64,000 nt of DNA from Martensiomyces pterosporus (lineage: Eukaryota > Kickxellomycota > Kickxellomycetes > Kickxellales > Kickxellaceae): positions 81,996-145,995 of the forward strand of contig MU603939.1 in NCBI GenBank assembly GCA_025201845.1. Reading direction: 5' to 3'. Shown here in pieces: positions 55,784 through 64,000 of this stretch. Each line of letters begins with the position of its first letter. Positions within the stretch are counted from its first letter, which is position 1. Position numbers and translations under genes: made by a program. The notes under the pieces were generated by a model. It was not told where the DNA came from and ran no database searches. It was given only the letters and a program-made list of their open reading frames with translations.

Positions 55784-58129
55784 TCAGCGCTGCGTGGGTT
55801 CTGCTGGCTTGTCGCTGACCCACTGGCGGATTGCTGCCCAGATTTCGCCCTTGACAGCCTCCTCCTCGATGGTAGCCGGCGTTGGGACCGGGCACTCCTT
55901 GGGGGAGTCCTGGGACTGGGTGAGTTTACCGATCATCGAGCGGATCATCTTTCTCAGAACCTTCCCGCTGCGCGTCTTAGGCAGCCTCTGGACGAATATG
56001 ATGTTGCCGTGGTACAGCGAGGTGAATGGGCCCACGCGAGCACGGGTCTCGGCAACCAGATCGTCCTTGATCTGGTCCATCGTCCGATCCACGCGGTGGT
56101 GCTTGAGCACAGCAATGACCACGGGCACGCTGCCCTTGATGGGGTGCGGCCTGGCCACCACACAGGCCTCGGCAATCTCGCTGTGCTCGACGATTACCTC
56201 CTCGATGGTGCTTGTGGAGATGCGGTGCGCGGCCACATTGATGATATCGTCGGCACGCGACAGAATGTGCACATACCCCTCGCTGTCAACCATGCCGGTG
56301 TCGCCGGTGTCGTAGTAGCCGGGGAATCTCCTGAAGTATGCATTGAAGAACCGCTCGTCGTCGTTCCACAGAGTTGTCATGATGCCCGGCGGCAGCGGCA
56401 GCTTCAGGACGATGTTGCCGATTTCCTCGGCATCTGCCTCCACGGGGCTGTGGTCGACCTCGGTATCCTCGTCAAACTCGTCCTTGATCCTCAGCACCCT
56501 CAGGTCAACGCCCTGGACAGGCATGCCGGCGCTGCCGTACTTGACAGGCGGGATCTCGCTGCCGTTGTCCGAAAGCCCAACCTGGATGCCCACAAGCGGC
56601 GACCCAGTCTCTGTCTGCCACCAGTTATCCGAGACCACATTGTTGACTGGCGTGCCGATCTCGTGGACAGCCTTGCCTGTGTCGTCGACTCCAGTGACGT
56701 GGCGCACCCACCAGCGCTGGATCTCGGGCAGGCAGCGCTCGCCGGCCAGAAATATAGCCTTGACATGTGAGAGGTCGTGCTGCTTGCGGAACTCCCCGTG
56801 CGGGTCCTCGCGGCGCAAGATCATCAGTGCCGTGGGCGCGGTGAAGAAGGTGTTGACCTTGTGCTCGGAAAGCACCCTGTAGTAGGAGCTCGGGTCGGGT
56901 GTTCCAATGGGCTTGCCCTCGTAAAGAACCGTGGTGCTGCCGCCAATGAGCGGGCCGTAGCAGATGTACGAGTGGCCAAGGATCCAGCCAAGATCGCTGG
57001 CCGACCAATACACCTGCCCCGGCTTGCACGCATACATGCGTGCCATCGTGTACTGGAGCACAACCGCATGGCTTCCGCTTGGACGCACAACGCCCTTGGG
57101 CTGGCCTGTGGTGCCGCTAGTATACAGGATGTACAGCGGGTCGTCCGAGCCCACTGCCTGGTACCCGTGGTAGACATCCTCTCTGGCAATGCCGTCAACG
57201 GCGTCCCGCCACGAGACCTCGCCATCCTTCAGCTCAGCCACCAGCTGCGGCCGCTGCAGAACCACCACTTTGTTGGGCTTGAACTCACACATTTCCAGAG
57301 CGCCATCGAGGAGCGGCTTATAGGGGATGATTTTCTCACGGTTCTCCACGCCGCACGAGCTGGCGAGGACCACCTTCGGGCGGCAGTCCTCGATACGCTT
57401 GGCCAGCTCACTCGACGCAAACCCGCCAAACACGACCGAGTGAATGGCGCCCAGCCGCGCACACGCCAGCATGCCGACAATAGCCTCCGGCACAGCACCC
57501 ATGTAGATGAGCACGCGGTCGCCATGGCCCACTCCGCTGTTGCGAAGCATGGTGGCCGCCTGCTTGACCTTGTGCAGAAGCTCCTCGTATGTGTACTTCC
57601 TGGTGGTCCCAGTGACAGGCGAGTCGTAAATAAGCGCGGTCTGCTGCGCGCGTCCGCTCTTGACGTGGCGGTCCAGGGCGTTGTAGCAGACGTTGAGCTT
57701 GCCGTCGGGGAACCACTTGACCTTGTAGGGCTTTGCGGGATCGGGCATGTCCATTGCGCGTGTGGGCGGTTGGATCCAGTCGATCTCCTTCTGGGCTTCC
57801 ATCCAGAACTCATTCGGGTGTGTGAGCGAGAACTGGCGGATCTCGTCCTGTTTATACGTCTTGCGCTGCCCCTTTGGCATGCCTTTTTCGGCACTGGTCG
57901 AATAGTGCTTGGCGGATTGCCACGCAGCAAAACAGGTAGCCCTTAAGGGTGCAGATGGCCTGGCCGTGGGAGCGCAGGCATTTGGCCATGCATGTCTGGG
58001 ACTGCGAGCAGCCAGAGTGCTAAGAGACGAGCGAGCGGCCAGCATCCGGGATGGAGACGGCAGGCGCGGCGATGCTCTAGACAGCACCACACGCAGCGCA
58101 GCCTTGGGTAGACAGCTGCCTCTTGTCAT
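55784..58129 (-). CDS. ACSS3-type acyl-CoA synthetase, mitochondrial
   Basis: 781 residues from ATG 58129 (the frame is open slightly further but has no earlier ATG in range). The N-terminus MTRGSCLPKAALRVVLSRAS and about 90 further residues are Arg/Ser/Ala-rich without acids, a mitochondrial presequence. The enzyme domain parallels the 30.8-kb paralogue: KVKWFPDGKLNVCYNALDRH, YTSGTTGQPKGVVRPSGS, VVSDNWWQTETGSPLVG, YDTGDTG and PKTRSGKVLRKMIR with the catalytic lysine at about 723. By family it activates propionate (or acetate) in the matrix, where propionyl-CoA from branched-chain amino-acid or odd-chain breakdown is handled. Substrate is inferred, not shown. Confidence 0.94.
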   Translation of the reverse strand: MTRGSCLPKAALRVVLSRASPRLPSPSRMLAARSSLSTLAARSPRHAWPNACAPTARPSAPLRATCFAAWQSAKHYSTSAEKGMPKGQRKTYKQDEIRQFSLTHPNEFWMEAQKEIDWIQPPTRAMDMPDPAKPYKVKWFPDGKLNVCYNALDRHVKSGRAQQTALIYDSPVTGTTRKYTYEELLHKVKQAATMLRNSGVGHGDRVLIYMGAVPEAIVGMLACARLGAIHSVVFGGFASSELAKRIEDCRPKVVLASSCGVENREKIIPYKPLLDGALEMCEFKPNKVVVLQRPQLVAELKDGEVSWRDAVDGIAREDVYHGYQAVGSDDPLYILYTSGTTGQPKGVVRPSGSHAVVLQYTMARMYACKPGQVYWSASDLGWILGHSYICYGPLIGGSTTVLYEGKPIGTPDPSSYYRVLSEHKVNTFFTAPTALMILRREDPHGEFRKQHDLSHVKAIFLAGERCLPEIQRWWVRHVTGVDDTGKAVHEIGTPVNNVVSDNWWQTETGSPLVGIQVGLSDNGSEIPPVKYGSAGMPVQGVDLRVLRIKDEFDEDTEVDHSPVEADAEEIGNIVLKLPLPPGIMTTLWNDDERFFNAYFRRFPGYYDTGDTGMVDSEGYVHILSRADDIINVAAHRISTSTIEEVIVEHSEIAEACVVARPHPIKGSVPVVIAVLKHHRVDRTMDQIKDDLVAETRARVGPFTSLYHGNIIFVQRLPKTRSGKVLRKMIRSMIGKLTQSQDSPKECPVPTPATIEEEAVKGEIWAAIRQWVSDKPAEPTQR

Positions 58130-59089
58130 CGTAACAGTAGCAGCAGCAAGAACCAATGCAACAAAATATGGCCAGAGCGAAACTGATGAAGAGCAAAGGC
58201 AGGTTGCGCGCTAAACAGCTGGAGATATAAGGAAAAGGTTAGATGTTTGTGCAAACAAGGAGCAGGGAGAGAGAAACGCCGTCCCGGTTGCCCCTTTTAT
58301 ATTCCATTGCATGGACATCGCTCGACCACAGCATGAAAGCAGTCGCAAAAGCGCAAGAGACGACCAAGGGGTATGACTAAAAGGGGGCAGCAGTAGCCCT
58401 GCAACAGAGGCAGCCAGCGTCAACAGGCTGTGTGCATACAGCCGCCCTCTTGCCCCCTCATCCAACACAGCCAGCTGCGTCCTCCACAGCAGCCCAAATG
58501 CCAACTAACCGGCTGCAGCACGCCCCGCTCCCTCTTTATCTCTTGCCCTCATGGGGACAATGCGCCAAAAAGAAAACCTCGGCATTTACTGGAGCCCGCT
58601 GTTATCTCTGGCGGCGCTGTGCACAGAAGATGTGTTCCTTGTAGATAGGCAGAGAGCGGCTTCTGTGGATCGATACACTGAGCACAACAGCGCATGTGAC
58701 CTGCTTGAAAATCTCGCTGGGACACAGGGCGTGCGGGGGCATGAAAAGCAAGTAGCAGATTGCAGGCAAATGCGCATCGCTCACGACGGCAAACAAGCGA
58801 AAGATCCCATGTATGTCGGGGGCATCGCAGCTCTAGAGCGCCAGTGCTGGTGTGCAAAATGCGCTGCAGGGAGCCTGAATCAGCTGCTTGTATTGAGAGC
58901 AAAGGAAAAGTATAGGAAATATAGGAAATATAGAAAGTATAAGATAATGAGAAACAGATGCTGGGCAGCAGAGGATGCACTCCCAGCTCCGGATCTGTGC
59001 TTGTGTGTGGAATGCAAGTTGAAGAGCAAAGGGCATAAAGAGAAGGCAGCCGCCTCGAGTACAGGGATTTGATTTTCTTTTCTAAAAAC
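58130..59089. other. Intergenic region upstream of the mitochondrial acyl-CoA synthetase
   Basis: About 960 bases. A TATA-like element lies near 58300, and a GGAAATATA-type short repeat near 58915-58940. No gene was recognised. Confidence 0.5.
58293..58303 (-). promoter_or_regulatory. TATA-box-like element
   Basis: The minus strand reads AATATAAAAGG about 165 bases upstream of the mitochondrial acyl-CoA synthetase start codon, a plausible TATA box. No experimental support. Confidence 0.4.
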
Positions 59090-59854
59090 TCATCCACGGT
59101 GGATCCGGACAACCAGGACCTCGGCCTCAAACTCGACATGCGCCTCCTTGAGCTTCATCTTATCGGGGAGCTTGAACTGCTTGCAGAACGACACATGCTC
59201 CTTGCGCGTGCAGTCGCAGCAGTGCTCCACATGCTCGGGCCACATCCCGCAGTGCGAATGGAAGACGCCCTCGCCATGGACAACGACCGAGTTCTCGATG
59301 ATATCCACATTGACCTTATCCTTTGCCGCGCTGGGCAGGTACACGTGGAGCTGCCAGAGCTTGTCGGCCTTGTAATCCTTCATCGTGGGGCACCACTCGG
59401 ACTCCACCACAGCGCACTTGTCAATCACCTTGTAGCACGGGTAGATGCGCCAGCAAGTGGGCTCCGGCTTTGGCGGCGGGGGCGGGGGAGGTGCGGGCTT
59501 GCAGCAGTGGCAATGGCAATGGCAATGGCAATGGCCGCCGCAGTGGCCGTGGCCGTGGCTGTGGGTGCACTTTTCGTCGACCTTGACCTTGACCTCAACC
59601 TTCTCCTTCTTCTTCTCCTCGACCTTGACAACGACCTTGATTTCCTCTTTCTTCTCCTCGACCTTCTTCTCCTCGACCTTGCCCTTGCACTCGACCTTCA
59701 CCTTGGTGAGCTTGGGGCCGGGGAACGCCGGGTGGTTGGTGTCCCACTTGTGGAAGATGTCCTCGCCGATGGGGTGAAAGAACATGTCTGCGGCCTTGTG
59801 CAGGCAGCCGTCGGCCTGCTTCAGGTCCTTGTCAAAGCGTCCAAACATCGACAT
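59090..59854 (-). CDS. Cys/His-rich small heat-shock (alpha-crystallin/Hsp20-like) protein with putative metal-binding segment
   Basis: 254 residues. The C-terminal part (about 165-253) resembles an alpha-crystallin domain: LWQLHVYLPSAAKDKVNVDI, SVVVHGEG, a Cys/His-containing loop, then FCKQFKLPDKMKLKEAHVEF and VLVVRIHR, giving the paired beta-strands and final hydrophobic strand of Hsp20. Before it lie an N-terminal MFGRFDKDLK segment, a lysine/glutamate Val-rich stretch (51-95), then residues 96-118: eight Cys and nine His, including a run of alternating His-Cys (108-117). A Pro7 stretch follows. Nineteen Cys in all is extraordinary for an intracellular chaperone. Metal binding is inferred from composition. 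A TATA-like CATAAATAC lies about 80-90 bases upstream; no clear heat-shock element was seen. Confidence 0.75.
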   Translation of the reverse strand: MSMFGRFDKDLKQADGCLHKAADMFFHPIGEDIFHKWDTNHPAFPGPKLTKVKVECKGKVEEKKVEEKKEEIKVVVKVEEKKKEKVEVKVKVDEKCTHSHGHGHCGGHCHCHCHCHCCKPAPPPPPPPKPEPTCWRIYPCYKVIDKCAVVESEWCPTMKDYKADKLWQLHVYLPSAAKDKVNVDIIENSVVVHGEGVFHSHCGMWPEHVEHCCDCTRKEHVSFCKQFKLPDKMKLKEAHVEFEAEVLVVRIHRG

Positions 59855-60784
59855 GGTGCACAGTCCGGTTTATTATTGCAGTGTGCTTTGTGTTTATGCG
59901 TGTGTGGGAGAGGGAAGCCGCGCGCTGTGTGTGCGTATTTATGCAGAGGAATAAACAGAAAGGGCTGTGTATAATGTGTGCTGTGCAACGCTGCTAAAAG
60001 CTACACACGCCTTGTGTTTGTTTGGCGGGCTAGAGAGAAAGGGAAAAAAAAAAATAAACAAGGGAAAAATATATAGCACGAAAGAGAGAGGAGGCAGCGC
60101 TTTCTAGATGCAGCCAGCCCTTTATTTGAGCCTCAGTAGCAGCATCGGCCAGGACAAGCCCAGTGCCTCAGCATATGCCAGGACCCAATTCGCACCCTAT
60201 TCCACGTAGCCTTTGCGCTTGCAAGGCTTGCCAATATGGCAGCAACGTTTGGGGGTGCCTGCGGGTGCCTGGGGCTGCTGTCGCTATTGTTGTGGGCAGC
60301 TGGCGGATACTGCGTACTACACCTGGCAGCAGGGTAGAGTGGCCAGTTGATGCGATCGGCAAGCTAACTCGCATCTCTCTGGGTATAGTGCAAATGTGCG
60401 TGCATGCACAAAAGGTGGAGCTTGAATTCCTTGCTCTTCGCATAAACACACTATACCAGGCAGCCAGCGCCTGGCCATTTGGCGCGAGTGCGCAGCTGTC
60501 GAGAGCTGAAGAGGTGTACCCGAGCAGCTGTGGCTCGGCTCGGCTCGTCTACTGCTAGACACCCTTGCCTCCAGCTGCTTGCTTGCTTGCTAGCTAGCTA
60601 GCTAGCCAGAGAGATCGGCTCAATCATCATCATCACCTAGCTAGCCAGAGAGGCCATAGCACACACTCGAGACATACAAGGATATGCATACGGATTAGCA
60701 ATCAGACGTGGCAGAGATGGTGTTATATAGATGCGTGCTTTCAAGCGTGCAGGAAATGGCTCTGTATGTGTATGCACAAAGGCT
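59855..60784. other. Intergenic region upstream of the Cys/His-rich sHSP gene
   Basis: 930 bases between the sHSP start and the thioesterase 3' end. It contains TATA-like CATAAATAC (minus) at about 59935-59943 and a TAGC-type repeat near 60.6 kb. No gene was recognised. Confidence 0.5.
60590..60652. repeat. TAGC palindromic tract with a 16-bp direct repeat
   Basis: (CTAG)n-type self-complementary sequence at 60590-60606. CTAGCTAGCCAGAGAG occurs at 60598-60613 and again at 60637-60652, separated by a short ATC-repeat. It lies in the thioesterase 3' flank. Confidence 0.85.
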
Positions 60785-62158
60785 TCAGAGCTTTGGCGCA
60801 GGAAGCACCGCCGCTGGGTCAATCTCAACACGGCCCTCCTGAACGACGCTCGCCACGTACTGCCCGTCCTCCGAGTACATCTCGCTCTGCACTATCCCGC
60901 GGCCACTGCTAAACTGCGAGCACCATGTGTCAACAAGGATGAAGTCGCTGGGATCCGCCAGCTTGTGGAACCAGATGTGGTGGTCAATCGACACGATTTT
61001 CTTCAGGATCTTGGGCCACGGCGCCACACGGATGCCGAATGGCCTGACAATGACGCGTGTGAAGTGCAGGTCCGAGTACGTGGCCAGGATGCATTGCTGG
61101 AACTGGATCTGCCGAGGCGTCGTGCTCGGACACCTGAGCCACATGTGCTGTTTGGGCGGAGCCGGCTTGGTGAGATCCTTGTCCAGCTCCTTGACCCAGA
61201 TCTCGGCGGGGAACCCGTAGGGGTAGCCCTGCGGATCGAGGACGTAGTGGCCCTTGCCCTCGACCAGCGTGTCTTCGTCGTCGTCCTTGACATTTGAGGA
61301 TGGGGCGGATATGGCGGGCTCGCTCGGTATCCCTGGGACCTCGGATTCCGGCAGAGCAATATCGGGTATTTGCTTCTACAAATAGGCAGAGAAGCCAAGC
61401 ATGCTATTGTTTAGCTACAATGATAACACCCTTCTTGTCGCGCTGCTGCTGGTGCTGGGATGCGCTACGTGGTCGAGAATGCGTACCTGATACTCGTGCT
61501 GCGTATTCCGCTTACCGTCCTGTTTAGTGAAATTGCATATCATGTGCATCACGGGCTTTTTGTTCTGGAAGCAGTCAACAGTCCGCGAGACAAAGTTGCA
61601 GCCTACATGTGGAAAGGTGTGCATTTTTTGCATACGACGCAATGAGCATGGATGCTGTCTCTGCATCCCAATGAGGTAGGGTGGCGCTGGCACACGAAAT
61701 CAGACGCACTCTTATGCATGTAACACAAGAGGCGATTCAGCCTTGTGCTGATCCTCAATCCGAAAAAAAACGTACCTGAGCTTAGCTCGGTTACCTTGAA
61801 TTCTACAGGCGAGCTCTTGTCGACACGCCGCAGAAACTGCGTGTGCAGCGACTAAACACAGCCCAAAAAGGAAAAAAGGCAATACTCAGTAAATAAGTGC
61901 GTGCACAGATCCAGCATGCTGTGAGCCTGCGCTGAAACAGCCACAATATTCCTTTGAGCTTACATGGGCAATGAAATCGTTATCCACAGTCCGAAATCCA
62001 GCAGCCAGCGACAAGCCAACGAGCTGGCCGCCAAATACGATCGGGGCGGCAGGCGGGCTCCACAGCATCTTGCTGGCATACATCCACCCGCCCACCTCCT
62101 CCAGCTCGAGCATGTCTCTGATATCGAGTCTTCTCTCCGCCATGGCCACTGGGTACAT
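60785..62158 (-). CDS. TES1: Peroxisomal acyl-CoA thioesterase (TesB/ACOT8/Tes1 type)
   Basis: Four exons: 62158-61964, 61851-61776, 61602-61487 and 61375-60785 (introns 112, 173 and 111 bp; phases 0, 1, 0), 325 residues, close to human ACOT8 (319). The double-hotdog fold is visible as APIVFGGQLVGLSLAAGF, then FIAHSLHTQFLRRVDKSSPV joined across intron 1, SSGCNFVSRTVDCFQNKK across intron 2, and in the C-terminal half IVSIDHHIWFHKLADPSDFI and SSGRGIVQSEMYSEDGQYVA. The protein ends in PKL, a variant PTS1 peroxisomal signal. It hydrolyses acyl-CoA to free acid and CoA during peroxisomal beta-oxidation. Translation might instead begin at the second ATG, five codons in. Confidence 0.93.
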
Positions 62159-62950
62159 TTTACAAGTCGGCAGATGCGTGGGTGGTATAGAAAAACAGGG
62201 ATTGTGTTTATACAGAGCGGGGACGGAAGAAATGAAAGGGAGCGTAAAGGGGCAGCGAAAGGAGAACAACCTACATCCCAGCCTCCCTCTTGTGCTTATA
62301 TACAAACACAGACATGGAGAAACGAAGAACAACGGCAAGCCTTGGACGAGAAAGTAGCAGGCGGACAAGGCGCAGTGCTTTCACCGAGCACAGCACGCCA
62401 TTCCGTGCCATTAACAAAAAGAATGTCCTGTGATGCCACAAACCCGGACTAACAAGGAGCGATGCCCTGATTTAGCCACTGTACACAACGCATCCTGTCT
62501 CAAGAATATAATGAAGCCCCATCCGTGCCTCTACAATTGCTAATTGTGACCAACCTGTTGCTCGGTGTTAAAAGAGAGCGGGCAGGCGGATAAGAAAGAA
62601 AGCAAGTGCCGAGTATGGCGCTGCATGCCTCATACTTTGTAGCAGCTCACACCTGATGCTGCTGCCGACATGCAAAACCACTCCTCAACATCCATAAACA
62701 GCAATGTGCAGCTTGAACTCTGTGCATACGACTAGGGATCGATGCAGCCACCCACACATCAAAAGCGAATGCATTTACACTCAGCGCCCAATGCTGCAAA
62801 TGAGAAGCACCCAAACCCCAAGCCACTGGTTCGCCCATCACAAAACGCCCAAATAGCGCAATCGTGTGGTTTGTAGTTTGCAAAGCTGACCATTGAAAGC
62901 GGGCAACGAAAGAGAAAGAGAAATCCCCTCCAGTGCTATTGATGATAGTG
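62159..62950. other. Intergenic region between the thioesterase start and the CUE gene 3' end
   Basis: 792 bases; thioesterase upstream region and CUE-gene 3' flank. No further gene was recognised. Confidence 0.5.
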
Positions 62951-64000
62951 CTATTGATGTTGTTCTTGCTGCTGCTGCTGCTGCTGTTGTTCTTGCTGTT
63001 GCTGTTGCTGCTGTTCTTGCTGTTGCTGCTGCTGCTGTTCTTCGCGAGCTTGTCTTTCATACTCCTCTTGAAGCTTCCGAGCAAACTCCTCGTCGCCAGA
63101 TGTGTCAGGCACAGCGAAAGCGTCATTAGCCAGGAAGAGGGGCTCAGACACCAGCTGTTCACTTCCGGTGTTTGTGGCTGCTGCGGTGTGACTCTCGGTG
63201 GCGGGCCGTGCCGAAGACTCCGAGTCATGGGTAATATTCGACTCAGGCGGCTTATTATCCGAGCCATCCAAAACAGCCGGCACACTCTCTTCCTCCTGGT
63301 CCTCCAGTGGATGTGGCAGCTCGTCTTCGTCTTCGTCCTCGTCCTCGTCCTCGTCTTCGTCTTCGTTTCCGTCGTCTGATGAGTCGTCATCGGCCCACCG
63401 GTCCTTCCACTTCTCAACCTCATCCACTGCCGCGTCCCCATCCTCATCTGCCGCGCCCGACAGCCCCCTAGTCTCAGCTACAGCCGTGTGCTCAGACATG
63501 TCAATACGCGGGCTGTCCAACAAGGAGACATCAAAGTCATCGTGCTCGTTGGCCACTTCCTGCGCCTCGTTGCCCATGGAAATATCAAGCAGCTGCTCGA
63601 TTGTCTTTGGAACAAACCCCTGGTTCGACTCAAACACAATCTCCACAATTTCCGAGTCAATGTTCGGGAACATATCCCGGACAAGCGCCAGCGTCGAGGT
63701 CCACTCCGCAGTTCCCGCCACCAGCTGCTCAGCGCCCTCTCCTTCCTGTGGCGGCTGTTCCAGCGACTGCCCAAGCGAAGCCTCTCGTTGGTGGCGATAC
63801 GCAACTTGTGCTTGTGCTTGTGCTTGTGCTCCAGGATACTGCGATCCACCGCCACCAGTAGAGGCATTGCTTCCACGCCTGGGCGTGCTCTGCCCGCTGT
63901 CAGAGGCATTGGGTGTGGACAGCTCCGAAATAAGACGACCCACAAAGCTGTTTGTCTTTTCAATTGTGCTCTTGGCCAAATCGCTGCTCCGGTCAATCAG
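62951..64000 (-). CDS. CUE-domain protein with acidic and poly-Gln tail (5' end outside window)
   Basis: At least 349 residues; the frame runs open off the right edge, so the start is not in the window. A CUE ubiquitin-binding domain is visible: LALVRDMFPNIDSEIVEIVF then NQGFVPKTIEQLLDISMG, with the Met-Phe-Pro motif and the terminal di-leucine. Downstream are acidic Glu-Asp repeats (encoded by a GAxGAx microsatellite) and a C-terminal EEFARKLQEEYERQAREEQ helix running into interrupted poly-Gln. This architecture resembles CUEDC-type adaptors rather than Vps9 or Cue1. CUE domains bind ubiquitin in trafficking and degradation; this protein's partner is unknown. Confidence 0.82.
   Translation of the reverse strand: MIDRSSDLAKSTIEKTNSFVGRLISELSTPNASDSGQSTPRRGSNASTGGGGSQYPGAQAQAQAQVAYRHQREASLGQSLEQPPQEGEGAEQLVAGTAEWTSTLALVRDMFPNIDSEIVEIVFESNQGFVPKTIEQLLDISMGNEAQEVANEHDDFDVSLLDSPRIDMSEHTAVAETRGLSGAADEDGDAAVDEVEKWKDRWADDDSSDDGNEDEDEDEDEDEDEDELPHPLEDQEEESVPAVLDGSDNKPPESNITHDSESSARPATESHTAAATNTGSEQLVSEPLFLANDAFAVPDTSGDEEFARKLQEEYERQAREEQQQQQQQEQQQQQQQEQQQQQQQQEQHQ

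Overview
The window looks like nuclear DNA of an early-diverging fungus. That rests on short introns, a Hop1-type meiotic protein, a Pdx1-type E3-binding protein, AzgA purine permeases, a single-finger GATA factor and a Mlp1/Tpr basket protein. It also has some genes unusual for Dikarya: a catalytic-domain diacylglycerol kinase, an animal-style chitin-binding peptide and ACSS3-type acyl-CoA synthetases. Placement in Zoopagomycota/Kickxellomycotina is an inference, not something the sequence proves. No viral, transposon, CRISPR, rRNA or tRNA sequence was recognised.

Layout. 0-3 kb: a minus-strand ABCD-type membrane domain with no ATPase domain. 4.8-7.4 kb: a GATA factor convergent with a branched-chain aminotransferase. 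7.4-8.2 kb: a scaffold gap of ten N flanked by two near-identical 414/420-bp copies, probably unmerged contig ends. 8.5-12.2 kb: three tandem plus-strand DUF4112-like two-helix membrane proteins. 13.2-14.4 kb: a secreted CBM14 peptide and a Dap1/PGRMC haem protein. 14.6-17.9 kb: diacylglycerol kinase. 20.4-24.9 kb: Ede1/Eps15, with its UBA domain on a separate exon. 25.6-27.5 kb: Hop1 in five exons. 27.6-30.8 kb: a secreted Cys-rich protein and an acyl-CoA synthetase. 31.3-41.3 kb: UTP20. 41.7-46.1 kb: two AzgA permeases with a possible tiny plus-strand gene between them. 47.4-49.2 kb: PDX1. 49.6-55.4 kb: MLP1/TPR. 55.8-58.1 kb: a mitochondrial acyl-CoA synthetase. 59.1-59.9 kb: a Cys/His-rich small heat-shock-like protein. 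60.8-62.2 kb: peroxisomal acyl-CoA thioesterase. 63-64 kb: a CUE protein cut by the window edge.

From 14.5 kb onward almost every gene is on the minus strand. I joined exons by hand for six genes (EDE1, HOP1, UTP20, PDX1, MLP1, ACOT8). In each case intron phases match and the summed length is a whole number of codons. All 14 introns end in TAG.

Functions are mostly housekeeping and unrelated. There is a loose acyl-CoA theme (ABCD membrane domain, two propionyl/acetyl-CoA-synthetase-like enzymes, peroxisomal thioesterase, branched-chain transaminase, pyruvate dehydrogenase component), but nothing indicates a regulated cluster. The most unusual objects are the Cys/His-rich sHSP-like protein, the ATPase-less ABCD protein, the DUF4112 array and the secreted CBM14 peptide.
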